A stretch of 64,000 nucleotides of DNA from Streptomyces longwoodensis (lineage in GTDB: Bacteria > Actinomycetota > Actinomycetes > Streptomycetales > Streptomycetaceae), in assembly GCF_001514125.1 (NCBI RefSeq), contig NZ_KQ948551.1, positions 1-64,000 on the forward strand. Reading direction: 5' to 3'. Shown here piece by piece: positions 14,671-25,092 of the stretch (its first letter is position 1; each line of letters opens with the position of its first letter). Position numbers and translations under genes: made by a program. The notes under the pieces were generated by a model that saw only the letters and a list, made by a program, of their open reading frames with translations, had not been told where the DNA came from and made no database searches.

Positions 14671-16791
14671 CTACCCCTCCACCGCCTCCAGCCGCACCGC
14701 GCACACCTTGAACTCCGGCATCCGGGACGTCGGGTCCAGGGCCGGGTTGGTCAGGGTGTTCGCGCGGCCCTCGCCCGGCCAGTGGAACGGCATGAACACC
14801 GTGTCCGGGCGGATGGCGGTGGTGATGCGGGCCGGTGCCACCGCACGGCCGCGGCGGGACACCACGGCCACCGGGTCGCCCTCGGCGGCCCCGAGCCGTG
14901 CCGCGAGCCGGGGGTGCAGCTCGACGAACGGGCCCGGCGCGGCGGCGTTCAGCTCGCCGACCCGCCGGGTCTGCGCGCCCGACTGGTACTGGGCCACCAC
15001 CCGGCCCGTGGTGAGCAGCACCGGGAACTCCTCGTCCGGCTCCTCGGCCGCGGGCCGGTGCGCGACCGGCACGAACCGCGCCCGGCCGTCCGGGGTGGCG
15101 AACCGGTCGAGGAACAGGCGCGGGGTGCCGGGGTGTCCGGGCGCGTCCCCCTGCGCACCGGAGCCCGCCGCCACCGCCGTGCCCTCCGCCGGGCACGGCC
15201 AGAACACCCCGTCCCCCTCGGCCAGTCGGCGGTAGCTGATGCCGGAGTAGTCCGCCGCGCCACCCGCGCTCGCCCGGCGCAGTTCCTCGAAGACCTCCTC
15301 GGGGTCCGTCGGGAAGCCCTTCTCCACGCCCAGCCGGGCGGCGAGTCCGTGCAGGACCTCCAGGTCGCTGCGCACGCCCTCGGGCGGGGAGACCGCCCGG
15401 CGCCGCAGCAGCACGCGGCCCTCCAGGTTGGTCGTGGTACCGGTCTCCTCCGCCCACTGCGTCACGGGCAGCACCACGTCGGCCAGCGCGGCCGTCTCCG
15501 ACAGCACCACGTCGCACACGGCGAGGAAGTCCAGGGACCGGATGCGCTCCTCGACGTGCGCGGCGCGCGGCGCCGACACCACCGGGTTGGAGCCCATCAG
15601 CAGCAGCGCGCGGACGTCCGTGCCGAGGGCGTCGAGCAACTCGTAGGCGCTGCGCCCCGGTCCGGGCAGCGCGTCCGGGTCCACACCCCACACCTCGGCC
15701 ACGTGCCGCCGCGCCGCCGGGTCGTCCAGCTTGCGGTAGCCGGGCAACTGGTCGGCCTTCTGGCCGTGTTCGCGCCCGCCCTGCCCGTTGCCCTGTCCGG
15801 TCAGGCAGCCGTACCCCGACAGCGCGCGGCCCGCCCGGCCGGTCGCCAGGCACAGGTTGATCCAGGCGCCGACGGTGTCCGTCCCCTTGGACTGCTGCTC
15901 GGGCCCGCGCGCGGTGAGCACCATCGCGGCCTCGGGCTCGCAGAACAGCCGTACGGCCTCGCGCAGTTCGGGAACGGACACCCCCGTGATCCGCTCCACG
16001 TACTCCGGCCAGTGCGCCATCGCCGCGGCCCGCGCCTCCTCCCAGCCGCTGGTCCGCTCCCGGACGTACTCCTCGTCGGTGCGGCCCTCCGCCACCACCA
16101 GGTGCAGCAGGCCGAGCGCGAGCGCCAGGTCGGTGCCGGGGCGGGGTGCCAGGTGCAGGTCGGCCTGCTCGGCGGTCTTCGTGCGGCGCGGGTCGACGAC
16201 GATCAGCGTGCCGCCGTTCTCGCGCAGTTCGCGGAAGTAGCGCAGGGCGGGCGGCATGGTCTCGGCGGGGTTGGAGCCGACCAGGATCACGCAGCCGGTC
16301 CGCGGGACGTCCTCCAGCGGGAACGGCAGCCCCCGGTCCACCCCGAACGCCTTCGTGCCGGCGGCGGCCGCCGACGACATGCAGAACCGCCCGTTGTAGT
16401 CGATCTGCGAGGTGCCCAGCACCACGCGGGCGAACTTGCCGAGCGCGTACGCCTTCTCGTTGGTCAGCCCGCCCCCGCCGAACACGCCGACCGCGTCGGC
16501 CCCCGCCTCGGCGCGCACCCGGGCCAGCTCGCGGGCGATCCGGTCCAGCGCCTCCTCCCAGGTGGCCGGCTCCAGCGTCCCGGCGGGCGAGCGCACCCAC
16601 GGGGAGGTCAGCCGCACCCGCTCGGAGAGCACCGCGGGCGCCGTACGGCCCTTGGCGCACAGCGCCCCCCGGTTCACCGGGAAGTCGGCGCGCTCGCTCA
16701 CCTCGACGCCGCCCTGCGGCGCGGGCGTGAGGTTCATCCCGCACTGCAGGGCGCAGTACGGGCAGTGGGTGGGCGTCGGGGTGCTCGGCAT
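14671..16791 (-). CDS. nasA: Assimilatory nitrate reductase, molybdopterin catalytic subunit
   Basis: 706 residues from an ATG at 16791. Cys10, Cys13, Cys17 and Cys45 (CPYCALQC and RGALCAKG) bind the N-terminal [4Fe-4S] cluster. The molybdopterin oxidoreductase body follows, with motifs such as YALGKFARVVLGTSQIDYNGRFCMSSAAAAG, GSNPAETMPP and GCLTGQGNGQGGREHGQKADQLPGYR, and the C-terminal dinucleotide-binding domain LLTTGRVVAQYQSGAQTRRV. This matches NasA-type nitrate reductases rather than formate dehydrogenases: no selenocysteine or Cys follows the FGGG region, and the GREHGQKADQLPGYR signature is typical of NasA. It would reduce nitrate to nitrite for the NirBD enzyme encoded about 4 kb away. 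A GlnR-like box ends 23 bases upstream of the ATG. Confidence 0.9.
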   Translation of the reverse strand: MPSTPTPTHCPYCALQCGMNLTPAPQGGVEVSERADFPVNRGALCAKGRTAPAVLSERVRLTSPWVRSPAGTLEPATWEEALDRIARELARVRAEAGADAVGVFGGGGLTNEKAYALGKFARVVLGTSQIDYNGRFCMSSAAAAGTKAFGVDRGLPFPLEDVPRTGCVILVGSNPAETMPPALRYFRELRENGGTLIVVDPRRTKTAEQADLHLAPRPGTDLALALGLLHLVVAEGRTDEEYVRERTSGWEEARAAAMAHWPEYVERITGVSVPELREAVRLFCEPEAAMVLTARGPEQQSKGTDTVGAWINLCLATGRAGRALSGYGCLTGQGNGQGGREHGQKADQLPGYRKLDDPAARRHVAEVWGVDPDALPGPGRSAYELLDALGTDVRALLLMGSNPVVSAPRAAHVEERIRSLDFLAVCDVVLSETAALADVVLPVTQWAEETGTTTNLEGRVLLRRRAVSPPEGVRSDLEVLHGLAARLGVEKGFPTDPEEVFEELRRASAGGAADYSGISYRRLAEGDGVFWPCPAEGTAVAAGSGAQGDAPGHPGTPRLFLDRFATPDGRARFVPVAHRPAAEEPDEEFPVLLTTGRVVAQYQSGAQTRRVGELNAAAPGPFVELHPRLAARLGAAEGDPVAVVSRRGRAVAPARITTAIRPDTVFMPFHWPGEGRANTLTNPALDPTSRMPEFKVCAVRLEAVEG

Positions 16792-16814
16792 GCGCCCCAG
16801 CGTGCGGCGGCCGT

Positions 16815-16852
16815 GTTACGTGCCGCGACGGCCCCTGTTACGCCCCCGGCAC
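16815..16852 (-). promoter_or_regulatory. GlnR-like box upstream of nasA
   Basis: The coding strand reads GTGCC-n6-GTAAC-n6-CGTCG-n6-GTAAC, with three exact 6-base spacers. The two GTAAC units sit in the b-site positions, where the nirB box has GAAAC and GTAAC. The distance to the ATG (23 bases) is nearly the same as for the nirB operon box (24 bases). Two of the four half-sites are weak. Confidence 0.6.
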
Positions 16853-16915
16853 GACGACCTCCCCGCCGGCCCGCGCGCCCGGTGAGGTGCGTGCGCCGCA
16901 CCCGGGGGCGGCGGG

Positions 16916-17599
16916 TCAGCGCGCTCCCGCCAGCGCCGACGCCACTCCCGTCTCCTTCCGCCCGAGGAACCGCGGGTCCGGCTCGAAGACCGCGTCCAGC
17001 GCGGCCTTGCCGGCGGCGAGCACCTCCCGCGCACCGCCGTAGTACCAGGTGACGTCGTGCTTGGCGTCCACCCCGACGCCGTACGAGGTGATCCCGGCCG
17101 CCTCGCACAGGGCGACCGCGCGCCGGATGTGGAAGCCCTGGCTGATCAGCACGGCCCGGTGGACGCCGAAGATCTTCCGGGCCCGTACGCAGGAGTCCCA
17201 GGTGTCGAACCCGGCGTAGTCGCCGACGATCCGCCCGTCGGGCACGCCGTGCCGGGTGAGGTACGCGCGCATGGCGTCCGGCTCGTCGTAGTCCTCGCGG
17301 CTGTTGTCGCCGGTGACCAGGACGACCTTGACCGTGCCGTCCCGGTACAGCCGCGCCGCCGCGTCCAGCCGGTGCGCGAGGTACGGCGACGGCTCGCCGT
17401 TCCACAGGCCCGCGCCGAACACCACGGCGACGTCGGTGCGCGGCGCGGAGGCGGTGGTCACCAGCCGGTCCGCGGTGGACACGAACAGCCACGTCGACGG
17501 CAGCAGCGCCAGCACGCACCCCGCCACCACGCCCTGCACCAGCCGTCGCCACCCCGTCCGGGTGCGCGGCAGCCGCGGTCGGCGCCAGGGTCGGCGCAC
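16916..17599 (-). CDS. SanA/YdcF (DUF218) family membrane protein
   Basis: 227 residues from a GTG at 17599, chosen because GAGGAGG lies seven bases upstream; the frame continues to a TTG at 17620 without support. One N-terminal transmembrane helix (VQGVVAGCVLALLPSTWLFVS) is followed by the DUF218 domain: VAVVFGAGLWNGEPSPYLAHRLDAAARLY, VKVVLVTGDNSREDYDEPDAMRAYLTRHGVP, DYAGFDTWDSCVRARKIFG and the RAVLISQGFHIRRAV motif. SanA of enteric bacteria affects the envelope barrier (vancomycin exclusion at high temperature), and ElyC/YdcF relatives act in envelope metabolism. The biochemical activity is not established. It lies between nasA and the divergent chelatase, and nothing in it suggests a role in nitrogen metabolism. 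Confidence 0.8.
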   Translation of the reverse strand: MRRPWRRPRLPRTRTGWRRLVQGVVAGCVLALLPSTWLFVSTADRLVTTASAPRTDVAVVFGAGLWNGEPSPYLAHRLDAAARLYRDGTVKVVLVTGDNSREDYDEPDAMRAYLTRHGVPDGRIVGDYAGFDTWDSCVRARKIFGVHRAVLISQGFHIRRAVALCEAAGITSYGVGVDAKHDVTWYYGGAREVLAAGKAALDAVFEPDPRFLGRKETGVASALAGAR

Positions 17600-17719
17600 G
17601 GCGCCACCTCCTCGTGTCAAGGGGAACCTTCCTGGTCCCGGCCAGGAGGACGCGTCCCGCGATCATCCGGTTCACCCCCGGCCCCGCCCGCCGGACCTCA
17701 CACCGTGGTTCCCTGGAAG

Positions 17720-17756
17720 GTGAACCACCGGAAAAGTCCCGTGACGGACGCGCAAC
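17720..17756 (+). promoter_or_regulatory. Weak GlnR-like box upstream of the sirohydrochlorin chelatase
   Basis: GTGAA-n6-GAAAA, then five bases, then GTGAC-n6-GCAAC. Each half has the proper 6-base spacer, but the spacing between the halves is one base short. It lies 67 bases before the proposed start at 17824. The context (siroheme is the NirB cofactor) makes it plausible, but the match is weaker than the two boxes at nirB and nasA. Confidence 0.35.
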
Positions 17757-17823
17757 AGCCGGGCAACCTCGCCCCGGCAGGATCGGTCCCCATGACGCTC
17801 TCCCCGACGGCCCGGCGCCCCTG

Positions 17824-18630
17824 ATGCGCCCGGTCAGCCCCTCGCCCGCCGGCCGGCCCGGCCCGGCCGGCCCCCACGGCCGCCGGCGCCCCGAGCCGCC
17901 CGCGCTGGTCCTCGTCGGGCACGGCAGCCGCGACCCGCGGGCCCTGGCCACCGTCCGTGAGCTCCTCGCGCGGGTGAGCGGCCTGCGGCCCGGCCTGTCC
18001 GTGCACCTCGGCCACATCGAGCTGAACGAGCCGCTGCTGCCCGACACCCTCGCCGCCCTCGACGCGCGCGGCACGACGGACGCCGTGCTGGTGCCGCTGC
18101 TGCTCGGCCGCGGCCACCACGTGAAGCACGACATCCCCGGCATGGCGGCCGGGGCGCGCCTGCACACGCGCGTGGCGCGCCCGCTCGGCCCCCACCCCCT
18201 GCTGGTGGACACCCTCCACGCCCGGCTGGTGGACGCGGGCTGGCCCGCCGACCCGACGGACGCCGAGCGCCGCGCCGGCGCGGTGGTGCTCGCCGCGGCG
18301 GGCTCCCGCGACCCCGACAACGCGTCCGACACGGACCGCACGGCCCGCCTCCTGGCGCGGCGCCTCGGCGTCCCGGTCGTCCCCGCCTACGCCTCCGCCG
18401 CGGCACCCACCGTGGAGTCGGCGCTGCGCGACCTCGCGGCCCGGGGCCGCCACCGGGTGGCGGTCGCGTCGTACTTCACGGCCCCCGGCCGCTTCGCGAC
18501 CCAGTGCGCGGCCCACGCCCCCTGGCTGGCCTCGGCCCCCCTCGGCGCCCACCCGGCGATGGCCCGCCTGGTCCTGACCCGCTACGACGAGGCCCTCACC
18601 GCCGCGCACGACGCGTCCCACGCCGCGTAG
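17824..18630 (+). CDS. Sirohydrochlorin chelatase (CbiX/SirB family)
   Basis: 268 residues from an ATG at 17824. The start overlaps the TGA of a short upstream frame (ATG at 17793, 10 codons) as TGATG, and no independent ribosome-binding site is seen. The N-terminal half has [26 protein letters not shown] with the metal-binding His and the matching late [10 protein letters not shown] histidines. The C-terminal half repeats the fold ([31 protein letters not shown], then [18 protein letters not shown]), which is the two-domain CbiX form. Such enzymes insert Fe2+ or Co2+ into sirohydrochlorin to make siroheme or a cobalamin precursor. Beside nirB and nasA, a role in siroheme supply for nitrite reductase is the best inference. 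A sulfite reductase context is equally common elsewhere. Confidence 0.8.
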   Translation: MRPVSPSPAGRPGPAGPHGRRRPEPPALVLVGHGSRDPRALATVRELLARVSGLRPGLSVHLGHIELNEPLLPDTLAALDARGTTDAVLVPLLLGRGHHVKHDIPGMAAGARLHTRVARPLGPHPLLVDTLHARLVDAGWPADPTDAERRAGAVVLAAAGSRDPDNASDTDRTARLLARRLGVPVVPAYASAAAPTVESALRDLAARGRHRVAVASYFTAPGRFATQCAAHAPWLASAPLGAHPAMARLVLTRYDEALTAAHDASHAA

Positions 18631-18905
18631 AACGCGGCCTCGGCCGACCTGCGGGCCCGGTCCGGCCCGCCCGGCCCCGGACCGCCCGCGCACGCGCGCC
18701 CGCACCCGCCGGCCGGCCCGCCCGCGCGGCCCTCACCGGCTCCGCCCCGCCCGTGGACGCGGCCGGGCACCCGGCCCGGCCCGGCTGCCGGACGCGGCCT
18801 CGCACGGACCCGACCACGTCCAGGAACTCCACCCGCACCACCCCGGTCCCGCCCGCGCAGGCCCGCCCCGCCCGTTCTGTCAGCGGCGACCCGTACTGTC
18901 GAGCC
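18631..18905. other. G+C-rich intergenic region upstream of dgt
   Basis: 275 bases with no supportable gene. The only signal noted is a TACTGT hexamer at 18894-18899, six bases before the dgt ATG. That is the position of a -10 element for a transcript that begins at the start codon (leaderless), and no Shine-Dalgarno sequence precedes that ATG. No convincing -35 partner was found. Confidence 0.4.
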
Positions 18906-20168
18906 ATGGCAGGCACCCCGTACGACGACACCGCGGCCGAGCGCTGGGCGCCCGAGCCCGACAAGCGGCCGGGACGCACCGCGTTCCAGCGCGACCGCGC
19001 CCGCATCCTGCACTCCGCCGCACTGCGCAGACTGGCCGGCAAGACCCAGGTCGTCACGCCCGGCACCCGGGGCCCCGCCTGGGACGCCAGCCCCCGCACC
19101 CGGCTCACGCACTCCCTGGAGTGCGCCCAGGTCGGCCGGGAGCTGGGCGCGGCTCTCGGCTGCGACCCCGACCTGGTGGAGGCGGCCTGCCTCGCCCACG
19201 ACCTGGGCCACCCCCCGTTCGGCCACAACGGCGAACGGGCGCTCGACGACTTCGCGCGGGACTGCGGCGGCTTCGAGGGCAACGCCCAGTCGCTGCGGCT
19301 GCTCACCCGCATCGAGCCCAAGCGCTTCACCCCGGAGGGCTCCGTCGGCCTCAACCTGACCCGGGCCACCCTCGACGCCGCGACCAAGTACCCCTGGCCG
19401 CGCGGCGCCCACCCCACCGACCCGGACTCGCGCAAGTTCGGCGTGTACGACGACGACCGGCCCGTGTTCGACTGGGTCCGCGCCGACGCGCCCGGCACGC
19501 GCACGTGCTTCGAGGCCCAGGTCATGGACTGGTCGGACGACGTGGCGTACTCGGTGCACGACGTCGAGGACGGCCTGCACGCCGGTCACGTCGACCCCGC
19601 CTGCCTGCACGCCGAGCCGGAGCGCCGGGAGGTCTTCGCGGTCGCCGCCCGCCGGTACGTCCCGGCGGACACCGACCCCGAGGAGCTGGCCGCCGCCCTG
19701 GACCGGCTCCAGGAGCAGGAGTGGTGGCCGCACGGCTACGACGGCACCGCGGTCGCCCAGGCCCGGCTGAAGGACGCCACCAGCCAGCTCATCGGCCGCT
19801 TCTGCCTGGCCGCCGAGACCGCCACGCGCGAGGCGTACGGCAGCGGGCCGCTGAGCCGGTACGCGGCCGAGCTCGTCGTCCCGCGCGACACCCGCCTGGA
19901 GTGCGCGGTCCTCAAGGCGGTCGCCGACTTGTACGTCATGCAGCGCGCCGAGCAGGAGCGGCTGCGCGCCGACCAGCGCGTGGTGATCGCCGAGCTGGCC
20001 GAGGTGCTGACCGCGCGCGCCCCCGACGGACTCGACCCGCAGTTCCGCGCGCTGTTCGCGGGGGCGCCGGACGACCGGGCCCGCAAACGGGTGATCGTCG
20101 ACCAGATCGCCTCCCTCACGGACGCCTCGGCGCGCTCCCTTCACGCCCGCCTGACGGCGCACCTGTGA
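18906..20168 (+). CDS. dgt: Deoxyguanosinetriphosphate triphosphohydrolase-like protein (HD domain)
   Basis: 420 residues from an ATG at 18906. The N-terminal block [25 protein letters not shown] and the HD-domain motif, with [15 protein letters not shown] supplying the first His and [19 protein letters not shown] the HD pair, are signatures of dGTPases, which remove triphosphate from dGTP and control nucleotide pools. [15 protein letters not shown] carries a further metal-ligand Asp. The C-terminal half ([30 protein letters not shown]) fits the family. Length is normal. It lies on the same strand and upstream of the flavoprotein and dnaG, a conserved order in actinobacteria. The mRNA is probably leaderless. 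Confidence 0.92.
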   Translation: MAGTPYDDTAAERWAPEPDKRPGRTAFQRDRARILHSAALRRLAGKTQVVTPGTRGPAWDASPRTRLTHSLECAQVGRELGAALGCDPDLVEAACLAHDLGHPPFGHNGERALDDFARDCGGFEGNAQSLRLLTRIEPKRFTPEGSVGLNLTRATLDAATKYPWPRGAHPTDPDSRKFGVYDDDRPVFDWVRADAPGTRTCFEAQVMDWSDDVAYSVHDVEDGLHAGHVDPACLHAEPERREVFAVAARRYVPADTDPEELAAALDRLQEQEWWPHGYDGTAVAQARLKDATSQLIGRFCLAAETATREAYGSGPLSRYAAELVVPRDTRLECAVLKAVADLYVMQRAEQERLRADQRVVIAELAEVLTARAPDGLDPQFRALFAGAPDDRARKRVIVDQIASLTDASARSLHARLTAHL

Positions 20169-20300
20169 CCATCGACGCCACCCGGACCGCGGGAGCGGCC
20201 GGTGGGCGACCCCCCGTGGCCTGATCGGGTCACTCCCCCTTCCCCCGCCCCCCGGCGTGCGGGACGCTCATGTGGCCGTACGTTTACGAGGAGGCTTCAC

Positions 20301-21575
20301 GTGGTCGACGCGGATCAGACATTCGTCATCGTCGGAGGTGGCCTGGCCGGCGCCAAGGCGGCCGAGACGCTCCGGACGGAGGGCTTCACCGGCCGCGTGA
20401 TACTGATCGGCGACGAGCGCGACCACCCCTACGAGCGGCCCCCGCTGTCCAAGGGCTACCTGCTCGGCAAGGACGCCCGCGAGAGCGTCTTCGTGCACGA
20501 GCCCGCCTGGTACGCGCAGAACGACGTCGAGCTGCACCTGGGCCAGACCGTCGACGCGATCGACCGCACGGCGAAGACCGTCCGCTTCGGCGAGGACGGC
20601 ACCCTCGTCCACTACGACAAGCTGCTGCTCACCACCGGCGCCGAGCCGCGCCGCCTGGACATCCCCGGCACGGACCTCGCGGGCGTCCACCACCTGCGCC
20701 GGCTCGCCCACGCCGAGCGCCTCAAGGGCGTGCTGGCCGCCCTCGGCCGTGACAACGGCCACCTCGTGATCGCCGGCGCCGGCTGGATCGGCCTGGAGGT
20801 CGCGGCGGCGGCCCGCGAGTACGGCGCGGAGGTCACCGTCGTCGACCCCTCGCCGACCCCGCTGCACGGCGTCCTCGGGCCCGAGCTGGGCGAGCTGTTC
20901 GCCGAGCTGCACCGCGAGCGCGGGGTGCGCTTCCACTTCGGGGCCCGGCTGACCGAGATCGTCGGCCAGGACGGCATGGTCCTCGCGGCCCGCACGGACG
21001 ACGGCGAGGAACACCCGGCGCACGACGTGCTGGCCGCGATCGGCGCCGCGCCGCGGGTCGCGCTCGCCGAGGCGGCCGGGCTGGAACTCGCCGACCGGGC
21101 GCACGGCGGCGGGGTCGTGGTGGACGCGGGCCTGCGCACCTCCGACCCGGACGTGTACGCGGCCGGCGACGTGGCCTCGGTGCCGCTCGGCCTGTTCGAC
21201 ACCCGGGTCCGGGTCGAGCACTGGGCCAACGCCCTGAACGGCGGCCCGGCCGCCGCCCGCTCGATGCTCGGCAAGCCCGGCGAGGGCGCCGCCCACGAGC
21301 GCGTCCCCTACTTCTTCACCGACCAGTACGACCTGGGCATGGAGTACAGCGGGTGGGCGCCGCCGGGCTCGTACGACCAGGTGGTGATCCGCGGGGACGC
21401 CGGCAAGCGCGAGTTCATCGCGTTCTGGGTCGCCGAGGGCCGGGTGCTGGCCGGGATGAACGTCAACGTGTGGGACGTCACGGAGCCGATCCAGCGGCTG
21501 ATCCGCGCGAAGGCGCCGGTCGACACCGACGCCCTGGCCGACCCGCACGTTCCGCTGGAAAACCTCGCACCGTGA
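20301..21575 (+). CDS. FAD-dependent NAD(P)H oxidoreductase, ferredoxin-reductase type
   Basis: 424 residues from a GTG at 20301, with GAGGAGG at 20288-20294. FVIVGGGLAGAKAAETLR binds FAD, HLVIAGAGWIGLEVAAAAREYGAEVTVVD binds NAD(P)H, and DVYAAGDVASVP closes the FAD site. The C-terminal segment (VRVEHWANALNGGPAAARSMLGK, then YDLGMEYSGWAPPGSYDQVVIRGD) is the reductase-type dimer domain of the rubredoxin/putidaredoxin-reductase family (PhFOX-like), not the disulfide-active type, since no CxxxxC is present. It would pass electrons from NAD(P)H to a ferredoxin, often for a cytochrome P450, but no ferredoxin or P450 gene is in the window. It lies 29 bp before dnaG. Confidence 0.85.
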   Translation: MVDADQTFVIVGGGLAGAKAAETLRTEGFTGRVILIGDERDHPYERPPLSKGYLLGKDARESVFVHEPAWYAQNDVELHLGQTVDAIDRTAKTVRFGEDGTLVHYDKLLLTTGAEPRRLDIPGTDLAGVHHLRRLAHAERLKGVLAALGRDNGHLVIAGAGWIGLEVAAAAREYGAEVTVVDPSPTPLHGVLGPELGELFAELHRERGVRFHFGARLTEIVGQDGMVLAARTDDGEEHPAHDVLAAIGAAPRVALAEAAGLELADRAHGGGVVVDAGLRTSDPDVYAAGDVASVPLGLFDTRVRVEHWANALNGGPAAARSMLGKPGEGAAHERVPYFFTDQYDLGMEYSGWAPPGSYDQVVIRGDAGKREFIAFWVAEGRVLAGMNVNVWDVTEPIQRLIRAKAPVDTDALADPHVPLENLAP

Positions 21576-21592
21576 GTGTCGGTCCGTCCCCG

Positions 21593-21598
21593 TAGACT
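21593..21598 (+). promoter_or_regulatory. -10 element for a probable leaderless dnaG transcript
   Basis: TAGACT ends six bases before the dnaG GTG at 21605. The whole gap to the preceding gene is only 29 bases and contains no Shine-Dalgarno sequence. This spacing puts the transcription start at the GTG itself, a frequent arrangement in Streptomyces. Confidence 0.5.
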
Positions 21599-21604
21599 TC
21601 ACGC

Positions 21605-23515
21605 GTGGCAGGACGGATCAACGACGAGGACGTGAAGGCGGTACGGGACGCGGTCCCGATCGACGCCGTGGTGTCCGAGTACCTCCAGCTGCGCAACGCG
21701 GGCGGCGGCAACCTCAAGGGACTGTGCCCGTTCCACGACGAGAAGTCGCCCTCCTTCCAGGTCAGCCCGGGCAAGGGACTGTTCCACTGCTTCGGCTGCC
21801 AGGAGGGCGGCGACACCATCACGTTCGTGATGAAGATCGACCACCTCACCTTCTCCGAGGCGGTCGAGCGCCTGGCCGCCCAGGCCGGCATCACCCTGCG
21901 CTACGAGGAGGGCGGCTACAACCCCGCCCACCAGCGCGGCGAGCGCATCCGCCTGGTCGAGGCCCACAAGATCGCCGCCGAGTGGTACGCGGAACAGCTC
22001 GCGCTCTCCCCGGAGGCCGAGGCCGGCCGGGTCTTCCTCGCCGAGCGCGGCTTCGACCAGGCCGCCGCCCAGCACTTCGGCGTCGGCTACAGCCCGCAGG
22101 GCTGGGACCACCTCACCCGGTTCCTGCGCGGCAAGGGCTTCACCGACAAGGAGCTGGTCCTCTCCGGGCTCTCCCAGGAGGGCCGCCGCGGCCCCATCGA
22201 CCGCTTCCGGGGCCGGCTGATGTGGCCCATCCGCGACATCGGCGGCGACGTCGTGGGCTTCGGCGCGCGCAAGCTCTACGAGGCGGACAACGGCCCCAAG
22301 TACCTCAACACGCCCGACACGGCGCTCTACCGCAAGTCCCAGGTCCTCTACGGCATCGACCTGGCGAAGAAGGAGATCGCCAAGACGTCCCGCGCGGTCG
22401 TGGTCGAGGGCTACACCGACGTCATGGCCTGCCACCTGGCCGGCGTCACCACCGCCATCGCCACCTGCGGCACTGCCTTCGGCGGCGACCACATCAAGAT
22501 CCTCCGCCGCCTGCTGATGGACAACGGCTCGGCGCGCGTGATCTTCACCTTCGACGGCGACGCGGCCGGCCAGAAGGCGGCCCTGCGCGCCTTCGAGGAC
22601 GACCAGAAGTTCGCCGCCGAGACCTACATCGCGATCGCGCCCGACGGCATGGACCCCTGCGACCTGCGCCTGGCCAAGGGCGACGAGGCGGTCGCCGACC
22701 TGGTCGAACCCCGCACCCCGCTCTTCGAGTTCGCGCTGCGCCAGATCGTCGGCCGCTACGACCTGGACACCCCGGCCGGGCGGGCCGCCGCCCTCGACGA
22801 GGCCGCGCCGGTCGTCGCCCGGATCAAGAACACCGGCGCGCAGCACGAGGTCGCCGTCCAGCTGGCTGGTCTGCTGGGCATCCTCGACACCCAGTTCGTG
22901 GTCAAGCGGGTGGCCCAGCTGGCCCGCTGGGCCCGCGAGCGCGGCGGCCGCGACCCGCGCCCCGCCGACCGGGGCGCCCCGCAGCAGCAGTGGGCGGCGC
23001 AGGCCCCCCGCTCCGGACCCTCCGGCCCGGCCCTCACCCTGCGCAACCCGGTCTTCGCCACCGAGCGCGAGCTGCTCAAGCTCGCCCTGCAGCGCCCCGA
23101 GCTGGTCTCCCCGGCGTTCGACGCGTACGGCATCGACGAGTTCACCGCCCCGCCCTACGCGGCCGTGCGCCAGGCGGTCCTGGACGCGGGCGGCGCGGAG
23201 TACGGCGTGCAGGACCCGCAGGAGTACCTGGTGCGGGTCCGCGAGGCCGCCCCCGACGACACGGTCCGCGCCATGGTCACCGAGCTCGCCGTCGAGCCGA
23301 TCATGAAGCGCGCGGTGGACGAGGTGTACGCGGGCACGGTCCTGGTCCAGGTCCGCCGCCGCGCGGTGGAGCGCCGCATCCGGGACGTCCAGTCGCAGAT
23401 GACCCGCCTGTCCACCGGCGGTGACCAGGCCCAGCTGGCCGCCGTGCAGAACGAGCTGTGGATCCTCCAGCAGTACGACCAGGCGCTGCGCGAGCACGGG
23501 GCCGCCGCGCTCTGA
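21605..23515 (+). CDS. dnaG: DNA primase
   Basis: 636 residues, normal length. The N-terminal zinc ribbon is visible as Cys41, His44, Cys62 and Cys65 (CPFH and HCFGC). The catalytic core follows, with YSPQGWDHL, the FRGRLMWPIRDIGGDVVGFGAR basic motif and the TOPRIM signatures VVVEGYTDVMACHLAG and VIFTFDGDAAGQKAALRAFE. The C-terminal part (ERELLKLALQRPELVSPAFD onward) is the helicase-binding domain. It makes the RNA primers for chromosome replication. The linker near residue 460 is Arg/Pro-rich (RDPRPADRGAPQQQ). The start is a GTG without a leader. It is followed by the hrdA-like sigma gene on the same strand after 267 bp, reminiscent of the dnaG-sigma order of the macromolecular synthesis operon. 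Confidence 0.97.
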   Translation: MAGRINDEDVKAVRDAVPIDAVVSEYLQLRNAGGGNLKGLCPFHDEKSPSFQVSPGKGLFHCFGCQEGGDTITFVMKIDHLTFSEAVERLAAQAGITLRYEEGGYNPAHQRGERIRLVEAHKIAAEWYAEQLALSPEAEAGRVFLAERGFDQAAAQHFGVGYSPQGWDHLTRFLRGKGFTDKELVLSGLSQEGRRGPIDRFRGRLMWPIRDIGGDVVGFGARKLYEADNGPKYLNTPDTALYRKSQVLYGIDLAKKEIAKTSRAVVVEGYTDVMACHLAGVTTAIATCGTAFGGDHIKILRRLLMDNGSARVIFTFDGDAAGQKAALRAFEDDQKFAAETYIAIAPDGMDPCDLRLAKGDEAVADLVEPRTPLFEFALRQIVGRYDLDTPAGRAAALDEAAPVVARIKNTGAQHEVAVQLAGLLGILDTQFVVKRVAQLARWARERGGRDPRPADRGAPQQQWAAQAPRSGPSGPALTLRNPVFATERELLKLALQRPELVSPAFDAYGIDEFTAPPYAAVRQAVLDAGGAEYGVQDPQEYLVRVREAAPDDTVRAMVTELAVEPIMKRAVDEVYAGTVLVQVRRRAVERRIRDVQSQMTRLSTGGDQAQLAAVQNELWILQQYDQALREHGAAAL

Positions 23516-23782
23516 CCCGCCGGGACGGCCCCCGCGGTCACCGCTGGGTCACGGACCGGACTCAAAAAGTCACCGCACGCCCCTCGTGGCGGAGATGTGT
23601 CGTACCCCACACTGGGGTCCGGTGCCTGAGTCCTCGGAGCGCGGCCGATCCGTTTCCCACGGGTCACAGACCCCCGCGGGCGCGCTCATCGCGTACGGGA
23701 CGGACAGCGGCGAGGCAGCCGCCTCCGCCCCGAAGTACCGCTGCCGCCCCCCTCGGCAGCGACCATCCTGGAGGTCGCCCCC

Positions 23783-25039
<1,257 letters not shown>

Positions 25040-25092
25040 CCCCCACCGGGGGGCCGCCGCACCGCGACGGCACCCCGGGCCGGGCCGCCCGC

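Noticed and set aside
14671..16791. Formate dehydrogenase rather than nitrate reductase
   Set aside because: No selenocysteine/Cys active-site pattern and the GREHGQKADQLPGYR region point to NasA; the GlnR-like box and nirB nearby agree.
17600..17823. Possible cobalamin or other riboswitch upstream of the sirohydrochlorin chelatase
   Set aside because: No B12-box core or matching stem order could be traced by eye. The GlnR-like half sites explain the conserved-looking pentamers better.
20301..21575. Thioredoxin/glutathione reductase-like disulfide oxidoreductase
   Set aside because: No redox-active CxxxxC motif follows the FAD-binding segment, so the ferredoxin-reductase type fits instead.
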